A stretch of 64,000 bases of DNA from Adiantum capillus-veneris. Lineage: Eukaryota; Streptophyta; Polypodiopsida; Polypodiales; Pteridaceae. Positions within the stretch are counted from its first letter, which is position 1, and each line of letters starts with the position of its first letter. The stretch is taken from positions 14,135,809 through 14,199,808 of the forward strand of contig CM043959.1 in NCBI GenBank assembly GCA_014529385.2, written 5' to 3'. Under the pieces are notes generated by a model. It was given only the letters and a program-made list of their open reading frames with translations. It did not search any database and had not been told where the DNA came from. Of the stretch, positions 1 through 11,053 are shown piece by piece. The position numbers and the translations under genes are program-made.

Positions 1-760
1 AAATGGGAGGAACCTTTTCGCCACCCTCAACAATCTCAAAAGGTGCCTTGCCTGTTGACGAATGCACCGTATTGTTGTACACATACTCAAGCATGGGTAG
101 ATACTGCTCCCACTTGCCCTTATTATCTGACACATAATATTTCAATAGATCTAAGACAATAGAATTAGTCTAAGACAGTGAAAATAGCCTCTTCTAATTG
201 CCCATCAGTTTGTGGATGAGATGAGGATGAAAACTTGAGCGTGGTGCCCATGTTTTCAAACAAGCCTCTCCAACAGATGGTCATACGAGGGTCACGATCA
301 TTAATAAAAGATTGTGACATACCATGGTACGTGAACACATTGTATAAAAAGAACCGTGCCATCTGGTCAGATTTTATCTTCTCCCTGACAGGAATAAAAT
401 GGGTCTGCTTGCTAAACCTGCAAATAATGGTCCATATACCATCATTCCCTGTCGGCATTCTTGGAAGATCAAAGATAAAATCTATAGCAATGCTTTCCCA
501 TGGCTTATCTGGAATAGGCAGTGGTTGTAATAACCTTGGTGCCTTTTGCTTGTCAAACTTGACCTTTTGGCAAATCACGCAAGCTCGCACAAAGACATCC
601 ACATCTCTCCTCAAAGTAGGCCAATAAAAGAATGTCTCGACCGCTTTTATTGTCGCATCTATACCACAATGCCCTGCATACGGTGGGACATGGCTTTCTA
701 TGATAACCATATGTCGCAATGGCCTAGTGCCACATAGTCTGCCATGCATCATCATAAAAC
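1..760 (-). pseudogene. G1 integrase domain (broken)
   Basis: The N-terminal zinc-binding module is visible as H-x-H (GHCGID) followed by CVICQ, i.e. the HHCC motif. It is followed by the core with IAIDFIFDLP (first Asp), INDRDPR (second Asp) and the SHPQTDGQ block preceding the catalytic Glu region. Minus-strand codons resume below 165 (KWEQYLPMLEYVYNNTVHSS, then GKAPFEIVEGG), after a stop/frameshift near 165. Integrase inserts the cDNA into chromosomes. Here it can only be a remnant because the frame is broken and the C-terminus is outside the window. Confidence 0.88.
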
Positions 761-803
761 CATCCTTGAGGAGGTAGTGCTCATGGAGTTGCCCATCTTG
801 AAA

Positions 804-1290
804 CTATTCAAAGATCCTTGCAAAATCTTCATCAGTAGTATACTGTTCTTTCATGTCATCAAGCTCATGATGATAAGGAATTGACACTAAAATTTGTGGC
901 TTTCTTGATAATGCATCAGTCACAACATTCTTCTTGCCTTTCATATGCAAAATTTGAAAGTGGAACATAGAGAGAATACTTGCCCATCGCATATGCTTTT
1001 CATATAACTTTGACTGTGTCAGGAAGTATCACAAGGTTTGATGATCTGTCAGGACAACAAAATCAGCACCTAACAAGCAGTGCTTCCAACTAGAAAGTGC
1101 CTGAATCATGGCCAGTATCTCTTTCTCATAGATTTACATCGTCTTTTCTGGCCTTGCAAGATTCTGCTCTCGTAAGCTACTAACCCGACCATCTTGCATT
1201 AACACTGCTCCAATACTATTGCCACACGTATCACACTGGACCACAAACGGCTTCCTGAGATCTGATAACACAATTACTAGATCCGAAGTC
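804..1290 (-). pseudogene. G1 RNase H region (decayed)
   Basis: Minus-strand codons at 992-804 encode FQILHMKGKKNVVTDALSRK, the typical end of the Gypsy RNase H domain (N-x-x-x-DALSR). Upstream bases to about 1290 keep RNase H-like text (DHQTLxYF-like region near 1030, several stops). It degrades the RNA strand of the RNA:DNA hybrid in active elements. The reading frame is interrupted, so no enzyme is expected. Confidence 0.75.
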
Positions 1291-1299
1291 ATCTTTTCC

Positions 1300-2110
1300 T
1301 TAAGAGATTAAAAGATGAAATTTCTTTTTGTGTCCACTTGAAAGTGACCTCTTTCTTTTGCAAAGCATGTAGGGGTGAAGTAATCTCAACAAAGTTCCTG
1401 ATAAACCTTCTATAGTAAGAGCATAGCCCAAGAAGCTACGGACATCATGCACAGTCTTCAAATCTGGCCATGTCTTGATTGCTTCAACCTTGGCAAGATC
1501 CATTCCGACACCATCCTTTGACACTATGTGGACAAGAAAGTGAATCTCTTCCAAGAAGAACTCACTTTTCTTAGGATTAACAAGAAACCTGTGAGTGCGT
1601 AGCTCTTTGAACACATGGTCAAGTGATGCCTATGCTCCTCTTCATTCTTTGAGTAGACTATCATGTCGTCAAAGAATGTGCCAACAAACTTTTGATGTGG
1701 GCGGAAAATCTGATCCATCATCCTATTGAACGTAGCAGGAGCATTTATAAGACCGAACAACATCACTAAGAACTCATACAGACCAAATGTCTCTTGTACA
1801 CATCCTCTGGCCTGATACAAATTTGCTGGCACCCACTCTTAAGGTCTATCCTACTGAAATTGCAGCACCCTCTAGTCAATCAAGAATACCATGAATCCTT
1901 GGAATAGGAAACCTATTCTTGATGGTATTCTTATTCAATGCACGGTAATCAATACACATATACCAAGAGCCATCCTTCTTCTGCACTAGAAGCATTGGGG
2001 AGCAAAAGAGTGAAGAACTAGGTTGAATCAGTCCTTTCTCTAGCAGCTTCTCTACTTGGCCCACAATATCGTTCTGCTGAGCCGCACTAACCCCGTATGG
2101 AAGCCTATTT
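1300..2110 (-). pseudogene. G1 reverse transcriptase domain (frameshifted)
   Basis: Fingers/palm motifs read from 2110 downward: LPYGVSAAQQNDI, LLEKGLIQPSSSLFCSP, KKDGSWYMCIDYRALNKNT, then RFPIP. After a frameshift near 1860 the palm continues as [21 protein letters not shown] and [12 protein letters not shown] at about 1660-1680. The FFDD box keeps both catalytic Asp residues of the usual Y/F-x-DD. The connection follows as FLGYA at 1430-1440. At least two frameshifts and a stop show this copy is dead. The same domain occurs in G2 on the plus strand. Confidence 0.88.
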
Positions 2111-2970
2111 GGTGGGTTACAACCTGGCACCAAATCTATCGCATGATCCTCAGGCCTCTTTGGCAGCAACTGAGACGGTAATGAATCAAAAAAACAGTCA
2201 CTAAACTCTTGCAAAAATGATAACCTTTCTTTATCTAACACAGATAAATTTGACTGACAATTATTTGAAACAATACGTGCAAAAACCAAGTACGCAAAAA
2301 GATGATTCTTAAGTACAGAAGTGATAGCCGAAGCAGATATAATAGGGACAGATTTACCTTTAAGCTTTACATCAAGGATGTGAGTTTTGCCCCTATGCTG
2401 AAGGGTGATCTTTTTGTTGAAGACATCCAGCACTCCATGTATATGGAACATCCACGGGATTCCCAACAACGCATGATGTAAAATTTCTCTGTGTCCACAT
2501 GACTGGATATACAGACGCAGCTTTCCAATGATAGGCGTAATACACTTTGAGTGGCCAGGACATGCCAACCCGGCCTCTGCTTCTAGTGGCATGATGTAAA
2601 ATTTCTCTGTGTCCACATGACTGGATATACAAACGCAGCTTTCCAATGATAGGCGTAATACACTTTGAGTGGCCAGGACATGCCAAACCTGCCTCTGCTG
2701 TGTACCCCATCTCTTCAGCTTTGATGCCCAGCTTGGTGGCCAAATTCTGGTGAGTTAAAGTTTGATTTAGCACCTCGATCAAAGAAGATAAGTACTGTCT
2801 GGTCTCTGACTTTACCCCACGCTGTCCATAGCGCATTGGCATCTGAACTTGGCCTATTACCCACCATATTTGGCACTAGACCTGCCGTGGGTTTAGGCTT
2901 CTTGCCTTTCCAGTCCTCTTCGTCATCCGAATTAGCTGGTCTTCTTCTTTGTGAACAGGCTGCTCGCATA
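2110..2970 (-). pseudogene. G1 aspartic protease and pre-RT linker (with internal duplication)
   Basis: Around 2780-2800 the minus strand reads LIFFDRGAKSNF, matching the Gypsy protease active site (usually D-S/T-G-A), with Arg in the Ser/Thr position. The following LLGIPWM and VLDVFNKKITLQHRGK match the end of the retropepsin fold and the linker to RT. A 118-bp tandem duplication inside this stretch (2472-2707) repeats about 39 residues. The protease would cleave the Gag-Pol polyprotein. The substituted active site and the duplication argue against activity. Confidence 0.7.
2472..2707. repeat. 118-bp tandem duplication, two units
   Basis: The segment beginning catgatgtaaaatttctctg at 2472 is repeated from 2590 with only a few mismatches. 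The G2 copy on the plus strand has this region once, so the duplication arose in G1 after the family split or after insertion. Confidence 0.9.
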
Positions 2971-4683
2971 TGAAATATTTGTTCTCAGCCAATAGAACTT
3001 TCTTTTCCTTGAACGACTTGCACACAAAAGGCTTCCTTTTTTGTTTCTTAGCCTGCGCTCTAGACGTTTCGGCTAAGTTCTTGTCTTTCTTTGTCTTTCT
3101 AGACCCCTCAGACGCTTCAGGAGTCACTTTCACGACGGGCTTCTTTGCTGAATTCTTCTTTTGCTGACCCCCTTTCACGTTGCCCTGAAACCCACTGCCT
3201 TCTCCCTTCAACAAGGCAAGACCAGCATTGGCAACTTCCATAAGCTGAGTGAGGGTAGCCGATTTGTATAGTAATCTCAAAGCCCTTTAGGCAGCTCACA
3301 ACAATACTTCTCAATCTCCTCTGTCAGTGGCACAAACCTGTATGAGGTTACTGAGAGAGACCATTTACCAAATCTCTGGTTATACTCTTGTAGGCTCTTG
3401 CAAATAGCCGCAGTGAGTTGGTGCCAATCCGTCATGACATAGGCTTCAAATTCATTTCATAGCCACGCAGATGCAAACATTTGCTTGAAGTATACCCATG
3501 TGGTGGGTGCCTGTTTTTGCATCAATAGTGTCCTCCACCATGTAAGCGCATTGTCTTTCAAGAAAGTGGCAGCTTTCCCAACCTTGGAAGCCTCTGTAAA
3601 ATTCCCCCCTGCATAAGCTATATTAGTTGCTGGAGGAAAGTAAGAGCCTTTGCCTAATCCTCCAAGCCGTTAAAAGTATCAAACTGTACAACTGCACCAC
3701 CTTTGTAGGCTTTTGGCTTTTCCAATGCTTCCAAATTGTCATAGGGAATTGCCTGCAACATGGACACTGTAATAGGGATCATCGGTACCCCTTGGCCATT
3801 GACATTTTACATCACAGGTGCCATATGTGCCTGCTGGTCGGAGAAACCAGCTATGCCAAAATTGCCCTATGGCACCCCAAACTAGCCCGGATTGCACTGA
3901 AACCCTTGCTGCATGCCAATATTTGCATACATGGGGGTTTGGCATCATGCCTTGCATACCCCCAAACACTGTTCTTGGCATATATTGCTGGTTTCCGGGC
4001 GCATAACTAGCCATGCTTTGAAACACTGATCCACCCCTGATTTACCCAGGATGTACCGTGGGTGGTGAAAAACCCTGTTGCATAGCCTGGAAACCGGTTC
4101 CTTGTCCATTTAATGCAACATGCAGGGTGGCTGGCTGAACTGGTAAAGCCTATGGAATAGGCGTCCTAACCACCTTTTCATGGACATAAGGAACTTGTCT
4201 TGGAGCCCCAACTGACTTCGCAACATGTGAGTGTACCCCGCGCTGTTGGGATGCACAAGGGACTTGGGCTTGAGCCTCAACACGCTCTATTGCATGAGAC
4301 GATGGGCTTGTCTTCTGTGGCACTGGCGGCGCTTGCAGATATTCCATAAACCTAAAATTTTGCACCAACCGAGAGAACACATTCACAGCAGCAACCAACT
4401 TTGTCCTGAGCGTAGCCTCGTCTAGTTGCCCAATCACATACCCTTGACCTTGTGGAGCATTCAAATCAACAAAAGGTACAGACATGGGTGGCCGTAAACT
4501 CTCGCCAACCTCGAACATTCGAGGAATAGCCTGTCTCTCCTGTGAAGAGGAACCCTCTTCCCTGGTGTCGTTTGTCCAGTTAGCCATAGTGTAATTCCAA
4601 GTTCCTGTGCTCTGTCTTTGCCGCAAACCAATCAAGGCTAACTCTTTAAGGAAAAAGTGATTCTGTCTCGACAATGGAACCAT
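2876..4683 (-). pseudogene. G1 gag polyprotein (broken)
   Basis: The gag start is probably the ATG at 4683 (MVPLSRQNHF). The N-terminal part (4683-4150) is open. A Pro/Gly/Gln-rich middle and a capsid-like stretch lie between about 4030 and 3300, split by frameshifts. The end (3280-2876) is Lys-rich with YFICEQPVHKEED, which resembles a CCHC zinc knuckle that has lost its first and last Cys. Gag forms the particle shell and binds RNA. Several frameshifts preclude a full protein here. Confidence 0.72.
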
Positions 4684-4699
4684 GAAACCGGCCCGTAGG

Positions 4700-5690
4700 G
4701 CGGTAGACTTTAGCTTTCGCCCGAATCTTTACTTGATAACTTTACTTGACTTTACAACACAGAGAAAAACTTCACGAATAAACCTGTGACTAGAATTAAC
4801 ACTTCACACAAACCACGGCTTGGTAGCTAGAGGGCTCCCAAGCAGACAACGACACCCTGTAGGCCCCAAAAACTGACGCCCCTTTCGATATTTCTTTATT
4901 CTTATTGTGAATAGACGATCCGAACACTTTACCTAACTATCACCAAGCTGTCCAATCCTGTCCATGGTTGTAATTTCAGGCTTTTGACCCAATTTCACCG
5001 GCATAATAGCGCCAAAACCTCTCTAGGTCAAAAGTGCACGTCAAGGACACTTTTCCTTGGGGTTTGGAAGCTTTCCAGTGAGCCGTAGGTCAATTTCAGC
5101 ATGTTGTAATTCCCTGTTTTGACACTATCAGGTGTCCAAAGCCCTGCTTAAGCATCCCGAGGCTTTTCCCTAGCGATGTCCTTCAGTTTAGGTGCGAAAC
5201 CCTAAACCTACAGAAAAACACAGCAAGCTCTAATTTTTTGTTTTGGATTGTTCTGTGCGGAGCGAACACGTCTATGCGTGTCTTAGGTGCTCCCGCATGT
5301 AATGGGACAGTTCTCCTTTGAAAGGGATGAGTTTTCACGCGAGAAAAATCTCCATTTTTGCAATCCTTTGCGATGGAACTGTGCGTACCTGTGGGGATTA
5401 GCAATTAGCTAATCCGGTTCTTGTACAGAAGGCTCTTGCCTTGGCAAATGCACATAAAACCCCAAGAACTGTACATGGTCATCTTGGGGCATTACCATAC
5501 GTGCAAAGGGGGGAGAGAGATGCACGAGAGCAAATCATCGTGCTACATAGAGCAAGGGAGAAGGCAAGCTTTCCATTAAAGCTATGATCACCTGTACCCA
5601 CTGCTCACACACACACACACTGTAGTCTCCACATGCAGCAAATCAGCCCGTTCATGCAGATCTGGCAAGATCATCTAGAGCCGCCAAGTG
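4700..5690 (-). repeat. G1 LTR-like region
   Basis: This non-coding kilobase sits directly upstream of G1 gag. The stretch at about 5200-5590 is repeated in inverted orientation at 7310-7640 next to G2, as expected for LTRs of two related elements in opposite orientation. Exact TG...CA ends were not resolved, and no clear primer-binding site was recognised near 4690-4720. The upper end borders a short (CA)n run at 5598-5614. Confidence 0.6.
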
Positions 5691-5699
5691 TCCCTTATG

Positions 5700-5960
5700 C
5701 TTCTTTTGAGTTAATTTCCTAGTACCCACCAACTTATAAGTGTTGCGAGGGGCCTAAACGACTTTGAACTGAGCCTAGACACCCTTTTACTGCTCGGCTT
5801 CCAATGCCGATTGGCTCGACCATCTCGTGGCGACCTGCCCTTCACGACTGCGGGTGAAACTCTCAACCATTGGCTGTTTCACACTGGACACTCAATGTTC
5901 GGCCATTTGTAACTTCAAAAAGAGGGTCCAAAAAATTAAATAAAAATCAAGGGAAAGAAA
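5700..5960. repeat. Unclassified repeat B, copy 1
   Basis: The block from ctagtacccaccaacttata to the run near aaatcaagggaaagaaacc recurs in direct orientation at 8258-8530. It contains no long open frame. Both copies sit just after a (CA)n tract. It could be the end of a different element or part of the Gypsy LTR; I cannot decide which. Confidence 0.75.
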
Positions 5961-5999
5961 CCGACAACTAAGGTTAATGGTTGCCACAACCTCTTGACA

Positions 6000-7320
6000 C
6001 GAGACTCAGATGTCAGTGAGCTATGCAGAGCGTGGGGTAAAGTCAGAGACCAGACAACACTTATCTTCTTTAATCTAGGTGCTAAAGTAAACCAGAATTG
6101 TCCATCAAGTTGGGCATCAAAGCTAGAGAGATGGGGTACACAACAGAGGCAAGGTTGGCATGTCCTGGCCACTCAAAGCGTGTTACGCCTATCATTGTAA
6201 AGCTGGGTCTGCACATTCAATCATATTTTTTCACAGAGGAATTCTATATCATGCCATTGGAAGGGTGCAATGCGTTGTTGGGAATCCCGTGGATAATCCG
6301 TATACATGGAGTGCTGGATGTCTTCAACAGAACGATCACCCTTCAACATAGGAGGAAAATTCACATCCGTGATGTAAAGATTAGAGAGGAGTCTGTCCCT
6401 ATTGTATTTGCTTTGGTTATCACTTTTGTAATTAAGAATCATCTTTCTGCGTACTTGATTTTTGCATCTGTTGTTTCAGATAATTGTCAGTCAAATTTAT
6501 CTATGTTAGATAAAGAAAGGTCAGCATTTTTGCGAGAGTTTAGTGATTGTTTTCTTGATTCATTACAGTCTCGATTGTCGCTGGACAGGCCTCACGATCA
6601 TGCAATAGATTTGGTGCTAGGTTGTAGCCCACCAAATAGGCCTCTCTACCGGGTTAATGCGGCTCATCAGAAATATATTATGGGCCAAGTAGAGGAGTTT
6701 CTAGAGAAAGGGCTGGTTCAACCTACTTCACCCTTTTGCTCCCCAGTGCTTCTAGTGTAGAAGAAGGATAGCTCTTGGAGTATGTGTATTGATTACCATG
6801 CGTTGAATAAGAATACCATCAACAACAGGTTTTCTATTCCAAGGATTCATGGTATTCTTGACCGACTGCAATTTTCAGCAGCATAGACCTTGAGAGTGGG
6901 TGCCAGCAGATTCGTATCAGGCCAGAGAATGTGTGCAAGACTACGTTTAGAATGACATTTGGTCTGTATGAGTTCTTAGTGATGCCGTTCGGTCTTACAA
7001 ATGCTCCTGCTACATTCAATAGAATGATGGATCGAATCTTCTGTCCACGTCAAAAGTTTGTCGACACATTCTTTGATGACATGATAGTCAATTCAAAGAA
7101 TGAAGAGGAGCATAGGCGTCACTTGACTATTGTGTTCGAAGAGCTACGCAGTCACAAGATACTTGTTAGTCCTAAGAAATGGGAATTCTTCTTGGAAGAG
7201 ATACATTTTCTTGGCCACATAGTGAAAGGATGGTGTCCGAATGGATCTTGCCAAGGTTGAAGCAATCAGTACATGGCCAAATTTGAAGACTATGCATGAG
7301 TGCATGTGATCACAGCTTTA
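6000..7320 (+). pseudogene. G2 protease-RT remnant
   Basis: The text LIFFNLGAK near 6060 corresponds to the protease active site with Asp replaced by Asn. The long frame 6098-6760 carries LLGIPWIIRIHGVLDVFNRT, then FLEKGLVQPTSPFCSPVLLV. A TAG at 6758-6760 interrupts RT. Palm resumes at 6931-7260 with [20 protein letters not shown] and [11 protein letters not shown]. Coding similarity stops near 7300, where LTR-like sequence begins. It is clearly inactive. Confidence 0.85.
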
Positions 7321-8250
7321 ATGGAAAGCTTGCCTTCTCCCTTGTCTCATGCAACGCGATGATTTGCTCTCGTGCATCTCTCTCTCCCCTTTGCACATAT
7401 GGTAATGCCTTTCTAGTTGGGCTTCTCAGATGACCATGTACAATTCTGGGGGTTTTATGGATGTGTGCCAAGGCAAGACCCTTCTATACAAGAACGGGAT
7501 CATTTAATTGCTAATTTCCTTCAGGTACATAGAGCAGCCTACTGTGTTTTCTGTAGGTTTAGAGTTTTGCACCTAAACTGCAAGTTATCGCCAGGGGAGC
7601 CTCGGGAAAGTTGTGGGTGCTTGTACATGACAATCTAGAGAGATTTCCCGCGAGAATTCTTGTCTAATTCAAAAGGCAAGTGACCCTACAGGTGCAGGAG
7701 CTCGAGGACTATCCACAAGAGTGATCGGCACGTGAATTGGAGCGCAAAACAAAGAATTACAGCTTGCTGTAATTTTTTTTGTAGGTCTGGGGTTTTGGCC
7801 AATTTTGATGCCTATAGGTCCAGGAGCTTCGGGGAAGCTAGAAAATCACCGAGCAGGTGTTTTGGTGCAAATTGGAGGCCAAAAACAGAGACTTAAGCGT
7901 GCCGTAATTTCTCGCTAGGTTTTGTAAAGTGCTGTAGAGTGCGTGGAAAGTCACTGTTTAGTTGGGATTTTGTCAGTGGAGACTTTTACTTACACACACA
8001 CACACACACACACTGTGGAGCGTGCCGTAATTTCTCGCTAGGTTTTGTAAAGTGCTGTAGAGTGCGTGGAAAGTCACTGTTTAGTTGGGATTTTGTCAGT
8101 GGAGACTTTTACTTACACACACACACTGTGGAGCAATAAGTGAAAATTCAACCCGCAATCTCAAATTGGGCGTCCCCTCTTGGATGAGACCTTATGGAGT
8201 GAGTTTTGACCTGCAGGTTTGTCTCCTACTACCATGTGTCCAATTTGCTC
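7310..8250 (+). repeat. G2 LTR-like region
   Basis: Bases 7310-7640 are the inverted counterpart of about 5590-5200 beside G1. The rest has no coding potential and holds a 123-bp tandem duplication ending in (CA)n tracts. Exact LTR termini were not found. Confidence 0.58.
7898..8135. repeat. 123-bp tandem duplication with (CA)n ends
   Basis: The unit beginning cgtgccgtaatttctcgcta at 7898 is repeated from 8021. Both units end in a (CA)n tract followed by ctgtggagc. The units are nearly identical apart from CA length, so the duplication is recent. Confidence 0.92.
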
Positions 8251-8535
8251 CTTTTGGTTTAATTCCTAGTACCCACCAACTTATAAAGTCCTGCCGAGGG
8301 GCCTAAATGACTTTAACTAAGCCTAATCACTTCTTTACTACTCGGATTCCAGTGCCGATCGGCCCAACCATCTCGTGGCTGCTTGGCCGTGACTCCTGCG
8401 GGTGAAACTCTCGGCGAACGGCCGTTTCACACTGGCCACGCAATGTCCGAGCATTTGTGATTTTAACAAGAGGGTCTCAAAAATAAAATAAAAATCAAAG
8501 GGAAAGAAACCAAAAAATATAGTGGTCAATGGTTC
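8250..8535. repeat. Unclassified repeat B, copy 2
   Basis: Direct repeat of 5700-5960, again preceded by a (CA)n tract and ending near aaatcaaagggaaagaaacc. No coding region recognised. Confidence 0.75.
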
Positions 8536-8559
8536 CACTCGTGATAGATGCCCTTATTA

Positions 8560-9020
8560 GAATCTCATAGGTGAATATTCTTTCGTTTACTGAAATCTCG
8601 ACTAACTTCTATCTCTCTCTCAAAGGGCAAATCATAAAGCTTATATAAGCAATCCACAAAGAGTTGAGCTAACTCATGGCTCTTTATAGTGGTGCGAGTA
8701 GAAATGAAACTCGCCATTTTCATGAGTCAATGAACAAAAACCCAAACAGCATCATGACCACGAATGGTCCAGGAAAACCCTACAACTAAGTGCATAGAAA
8801 TGCTAATCCATTTCTCGTTGGGAATTTGTAGAGGGTGTAAGAGCCCAACACACTTCGTCTGTTTAGATTTATTGGTAGCCAAACCTTGGACGGTCTTTAT
8901 CTTTCTTCACATGCACAAACGAGTCTCCAATTTTTGGAAGACCGTTTGCCAAAAATAACCAATGAATTTGGGATCTTCTATGCTAACCAACATCAACAAC
9001 CTCACCATCTCCAAGAGGGA
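8560..9020 (-). pseudogene. Ty3/Gypsy integrase fragment G3a
   Basis: Read on the minus strand, the fragment gives NKSKQTK, then LLHPLQIPNEKW and RGHDAVWVFVH. A further segment carries TTIKSHELAQLFVDCLYKLY near 8690-8630. These are the zinc-binding end and core start of a chromovirus-type integrase. It contains stops and frameshifts. Its companion C-terminal piece lies across the Copia insertion in the opposite orientation (12803-13221). Confidence 0.8.
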
Positions 9021-9025
9021 ATGTG

Positions 9026-9213
9026 TGTTGGGGTTAAGGCCTATGTGCCTTGACCGCTCGCCCAGGTCATGGGCGCCCGCCCACTGTTACCCTGTACTTG
9101 TGAGTATACTGTATAGGGGGAGCTGCCACTTCACAGTCTCCCCACCCACATCGTGTGTGTGTCTCCTTCTCTCTCTCTCACTCTCCGTCTGTGGTGCTAC
9201 CCGATCCCCTTCA
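9026..9213 (+). repeat. 5' LTR of the non-autonomous Copia element
   Basis: 188 bp, TG...CA ends, about 95% like the 3' LTR by eye. A tatactgtatag motif near 9105-9117 may serve as TATA element. A CT-rich stretch lies near 9165-9187. The high LTR similarity suggests a fairly recent insertion. Confidence 0.93.
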
Positions 9214-9215
9214 AT

Positions 9216-9227
9216 TGGTATCAGAGC
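9216..9227 (+). promoter_or_regulatory. Primer-binding site (tRNA-iMet type)
   Basis: TGGTATCAGAGC two bases after the 5' LTR is the classic plant Copia primer-binding site, complementary to the 3' end of initiator methionine tRNA. Confidence 0.93.
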
Positions 9228-10855
9228 TATGATGACCGCGGAGAGCACGACGGCTTTGAGAGCTTTGAGGCGATAGCTCGCTCGCTCTTGACGGTAGAGA
9301 GATTAAGAAAGCTTGGAAGCTTTTTGAGAATGCAATGGGAGCTTGTGAGCTCAGTTGAGAGTGATGTATACTCTTGTGGAAGCTCAGAAAGGAGTGTGGA
9401 AGATTGTGTGTAAGTGAAGGTGTTGCCCTAAAACTGTGTGCGCAACAGCACTGTTTTTAGATTCGTTTTTCTTCTTGTAGAATGCAGATCTGAGAATTCT
9501 GTCCGCCATGCCCATCCGTTTCGACGTGGTCTACAACTTTGCAGAAGAAACTTTTTGCAAATTTCTCACCGTTTTGCTGATATTCAGCTCAGACTGACTG
9601 TATACAGAAATTCCAGATTTTCTGTTGTCGCATTGTGTGAGAGTTTGATGCACTTTTGGAAGCACGGTAGATGCTTGAAGTTGAGTGCATAAATTCTGAG
9701 CTGAAGATGCAATTGTAGCTTGTGTTAAGCTTGTGGTTTGAGGGTTTTTTGGTAGACTTGGGCAATGAAGTACGGAGGCGTTAACACACCACCGAAGTGG
9801 TCTCTTGAGAGACTGTTTTTTGGAGCACACAGGTGGAGCTTCTTTCACTGGTTTTCACAGGATACTTTGGCAGTGATTTTGTGCTTGGATTCATGGTCTT
9901 TGCGGATGGTTTGCATATGGTTATGGCGCATGGTTGATGCCCATTATACATGCATTTTGGCGAGCACTTTCAAGTGCCGGTGAGCTCTCTTGAGAGCATT
10001 GTTTTTGCATTGATCAAGTTTCCGGATTGCAAATCTTTTGGCGCTTGCTTATGCACGGTCACTCCGTTGATGTACGTTGAGTGCGGATTGCCATTGTATG
10101 TGAAAATGTGGAGCCATTTTGTCATTTCTACTCATTGGCATTGAGTAGTGTTATGGTTTATGGTAGAGATTGTACTTGAGTTTTTTGCTCAGTTTTCAGG
10201 GGAAATTCTGTCCGATTTTTCCCAAATTCTCGCCATAGTTTGTGATCGAGTGTTTACTCTCACTTTGACAGGTTTTGTCAGTTTGGACACAGTTTTGTGT
10301 TTTTGTATCCACTCTCGCAAGAGTGAGGAGTTGTGTATCTTTCTTTGCTTGAGGCAGTGGTTTGCTCTCGCGTGGGAGAGTCTTGTGATCTCGAGCATTG
10401 TTTGCCATAGTTTTGCAGAACTTATGCATGTATGTTGAGTGTAGTTTGATGCGCATTGATTGCTCATTGTATTGAGCTTGCAGGACAATGGTTATTTTGT
10501 GTTGATAGCCATTGTGCGTCGAAACTCTGGCGAAATTTTCCCAGGAGTTTTATGCGTATCATTTATGCGATCTAGGTAGAGATTGCGGGTTGCACTCAAC
10601 ATTTGCGTGCGGTGTTCTCTGCAGGTGGGAGATTTGTGCATGTGTATGCATCGATACTGCATAGTGTGGGCTTGGTGATTAGCTCACAGATTGCAGTGTG
10701 ATACTAGAGCAGGCGAGGCTTGTATTGACATTGCGGGAGCTCTATTTTGGAGTGAGTCTCACAGGTTTTACATTGTGTTTCTGGCCATATTTGTAGACAG
10801 TTTCCAGGTGTTGCTGGTGAGGTGGTTTTGCTTTCTAGTTTACTACATTGTGCTC
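9228..10855 (+). other. Long untranslated leader of the Copia element
   Basis: About 1.6 kb between the primer-binding site and the gag ATG with no convincing long frame and no recognisable domain. It is rich in tttg/gagag words and should contain packaging signals if the element is mobilised in trans. Such long leaders are common in non-autonomous LTR elements. Confidence 0.7.
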
Positions 10856-11053
10856 ATGGCAGAGACAGGTGATCGCTCAGATTATGATCGCTCAGATTAT
10901 GATCTCTCCGAAATGTGCATGTTTGATGGGTCAGACTTTGCAGCATGGAGAGAGTGTATGCTTGATACATTGACACAGCGAGGGTTGCATCGACCATTGA
11001 GTGGTGATGCAGGTAGACCTTCAAACATGTCTGACGATCAGTGGAGGAGCTAG
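10856..11053 (+). pseudogene. Copia Gag N-terminal segment (frameshifted)
   Basis: The ATG at 10856 opens MAETGDRSDYDRSDYDLSE, then FDGSDFAAWRECMLDTL, matching the start of Copia Gag (F-x-G-x-N/D-F/Y-x-x-W). The frame stops at TAG 11051-11053. The Gag text continues in another frame from 11041 (LEEMALSTLSLHL), so a small indel near 11040-11050 separates the two. A programmed shift is possible but not supported by a recognisable slippery site. Confidence 0.75.

Larger units (their letters stand above)
1..5690 (-). mobile_element. Ty3/Gypsy retrotransposon G1, decayed, runs off left edge
   Basis: Reading the minus strand from about 4683 down to 1, the order is gag, Lys-rich nucleocapsid, protease-like segment, reverse transcriptase, RNase H, integrase. 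This gag-PR-RT-RH-IN order is diagnostic of Ty3/Gypsy. An LTR-like block lies upstream at about 4700-5690, and part of it recurs inverted at 7310-7640. The body is broken by several frameshifts and stops, so this copy is not autonomous. Integrase continues to base 1, so the 3' LTR lies outside the window. Family-level assignment is firm; lineage within Gypsy is not assigned. Confidence 0.9.
5985..8250 (+). mobile_element. Ty3/Gypsy retrotransposon G2, internal fragment plus LTR
   Basis: This is a plus-strand relative of G1: protease remnant, linker and RT fingers/palm (about 6000-7270), then directly an LTR-like block (7310-8250) with no RNase H or integrase. The pol-to-LTR jump near 7300 marks an internal deletion. 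Together with G1 it forms a large imperfect inverted arrangement centred near 5.8 kb. Confidence 0.82.

Noticed and set aside
7939-8306. Frames over the 123-bp tandem duplication
   Set aside because: Repeat-derived with CA tracts (HTHTHT); non-coding LTR-like DNA.
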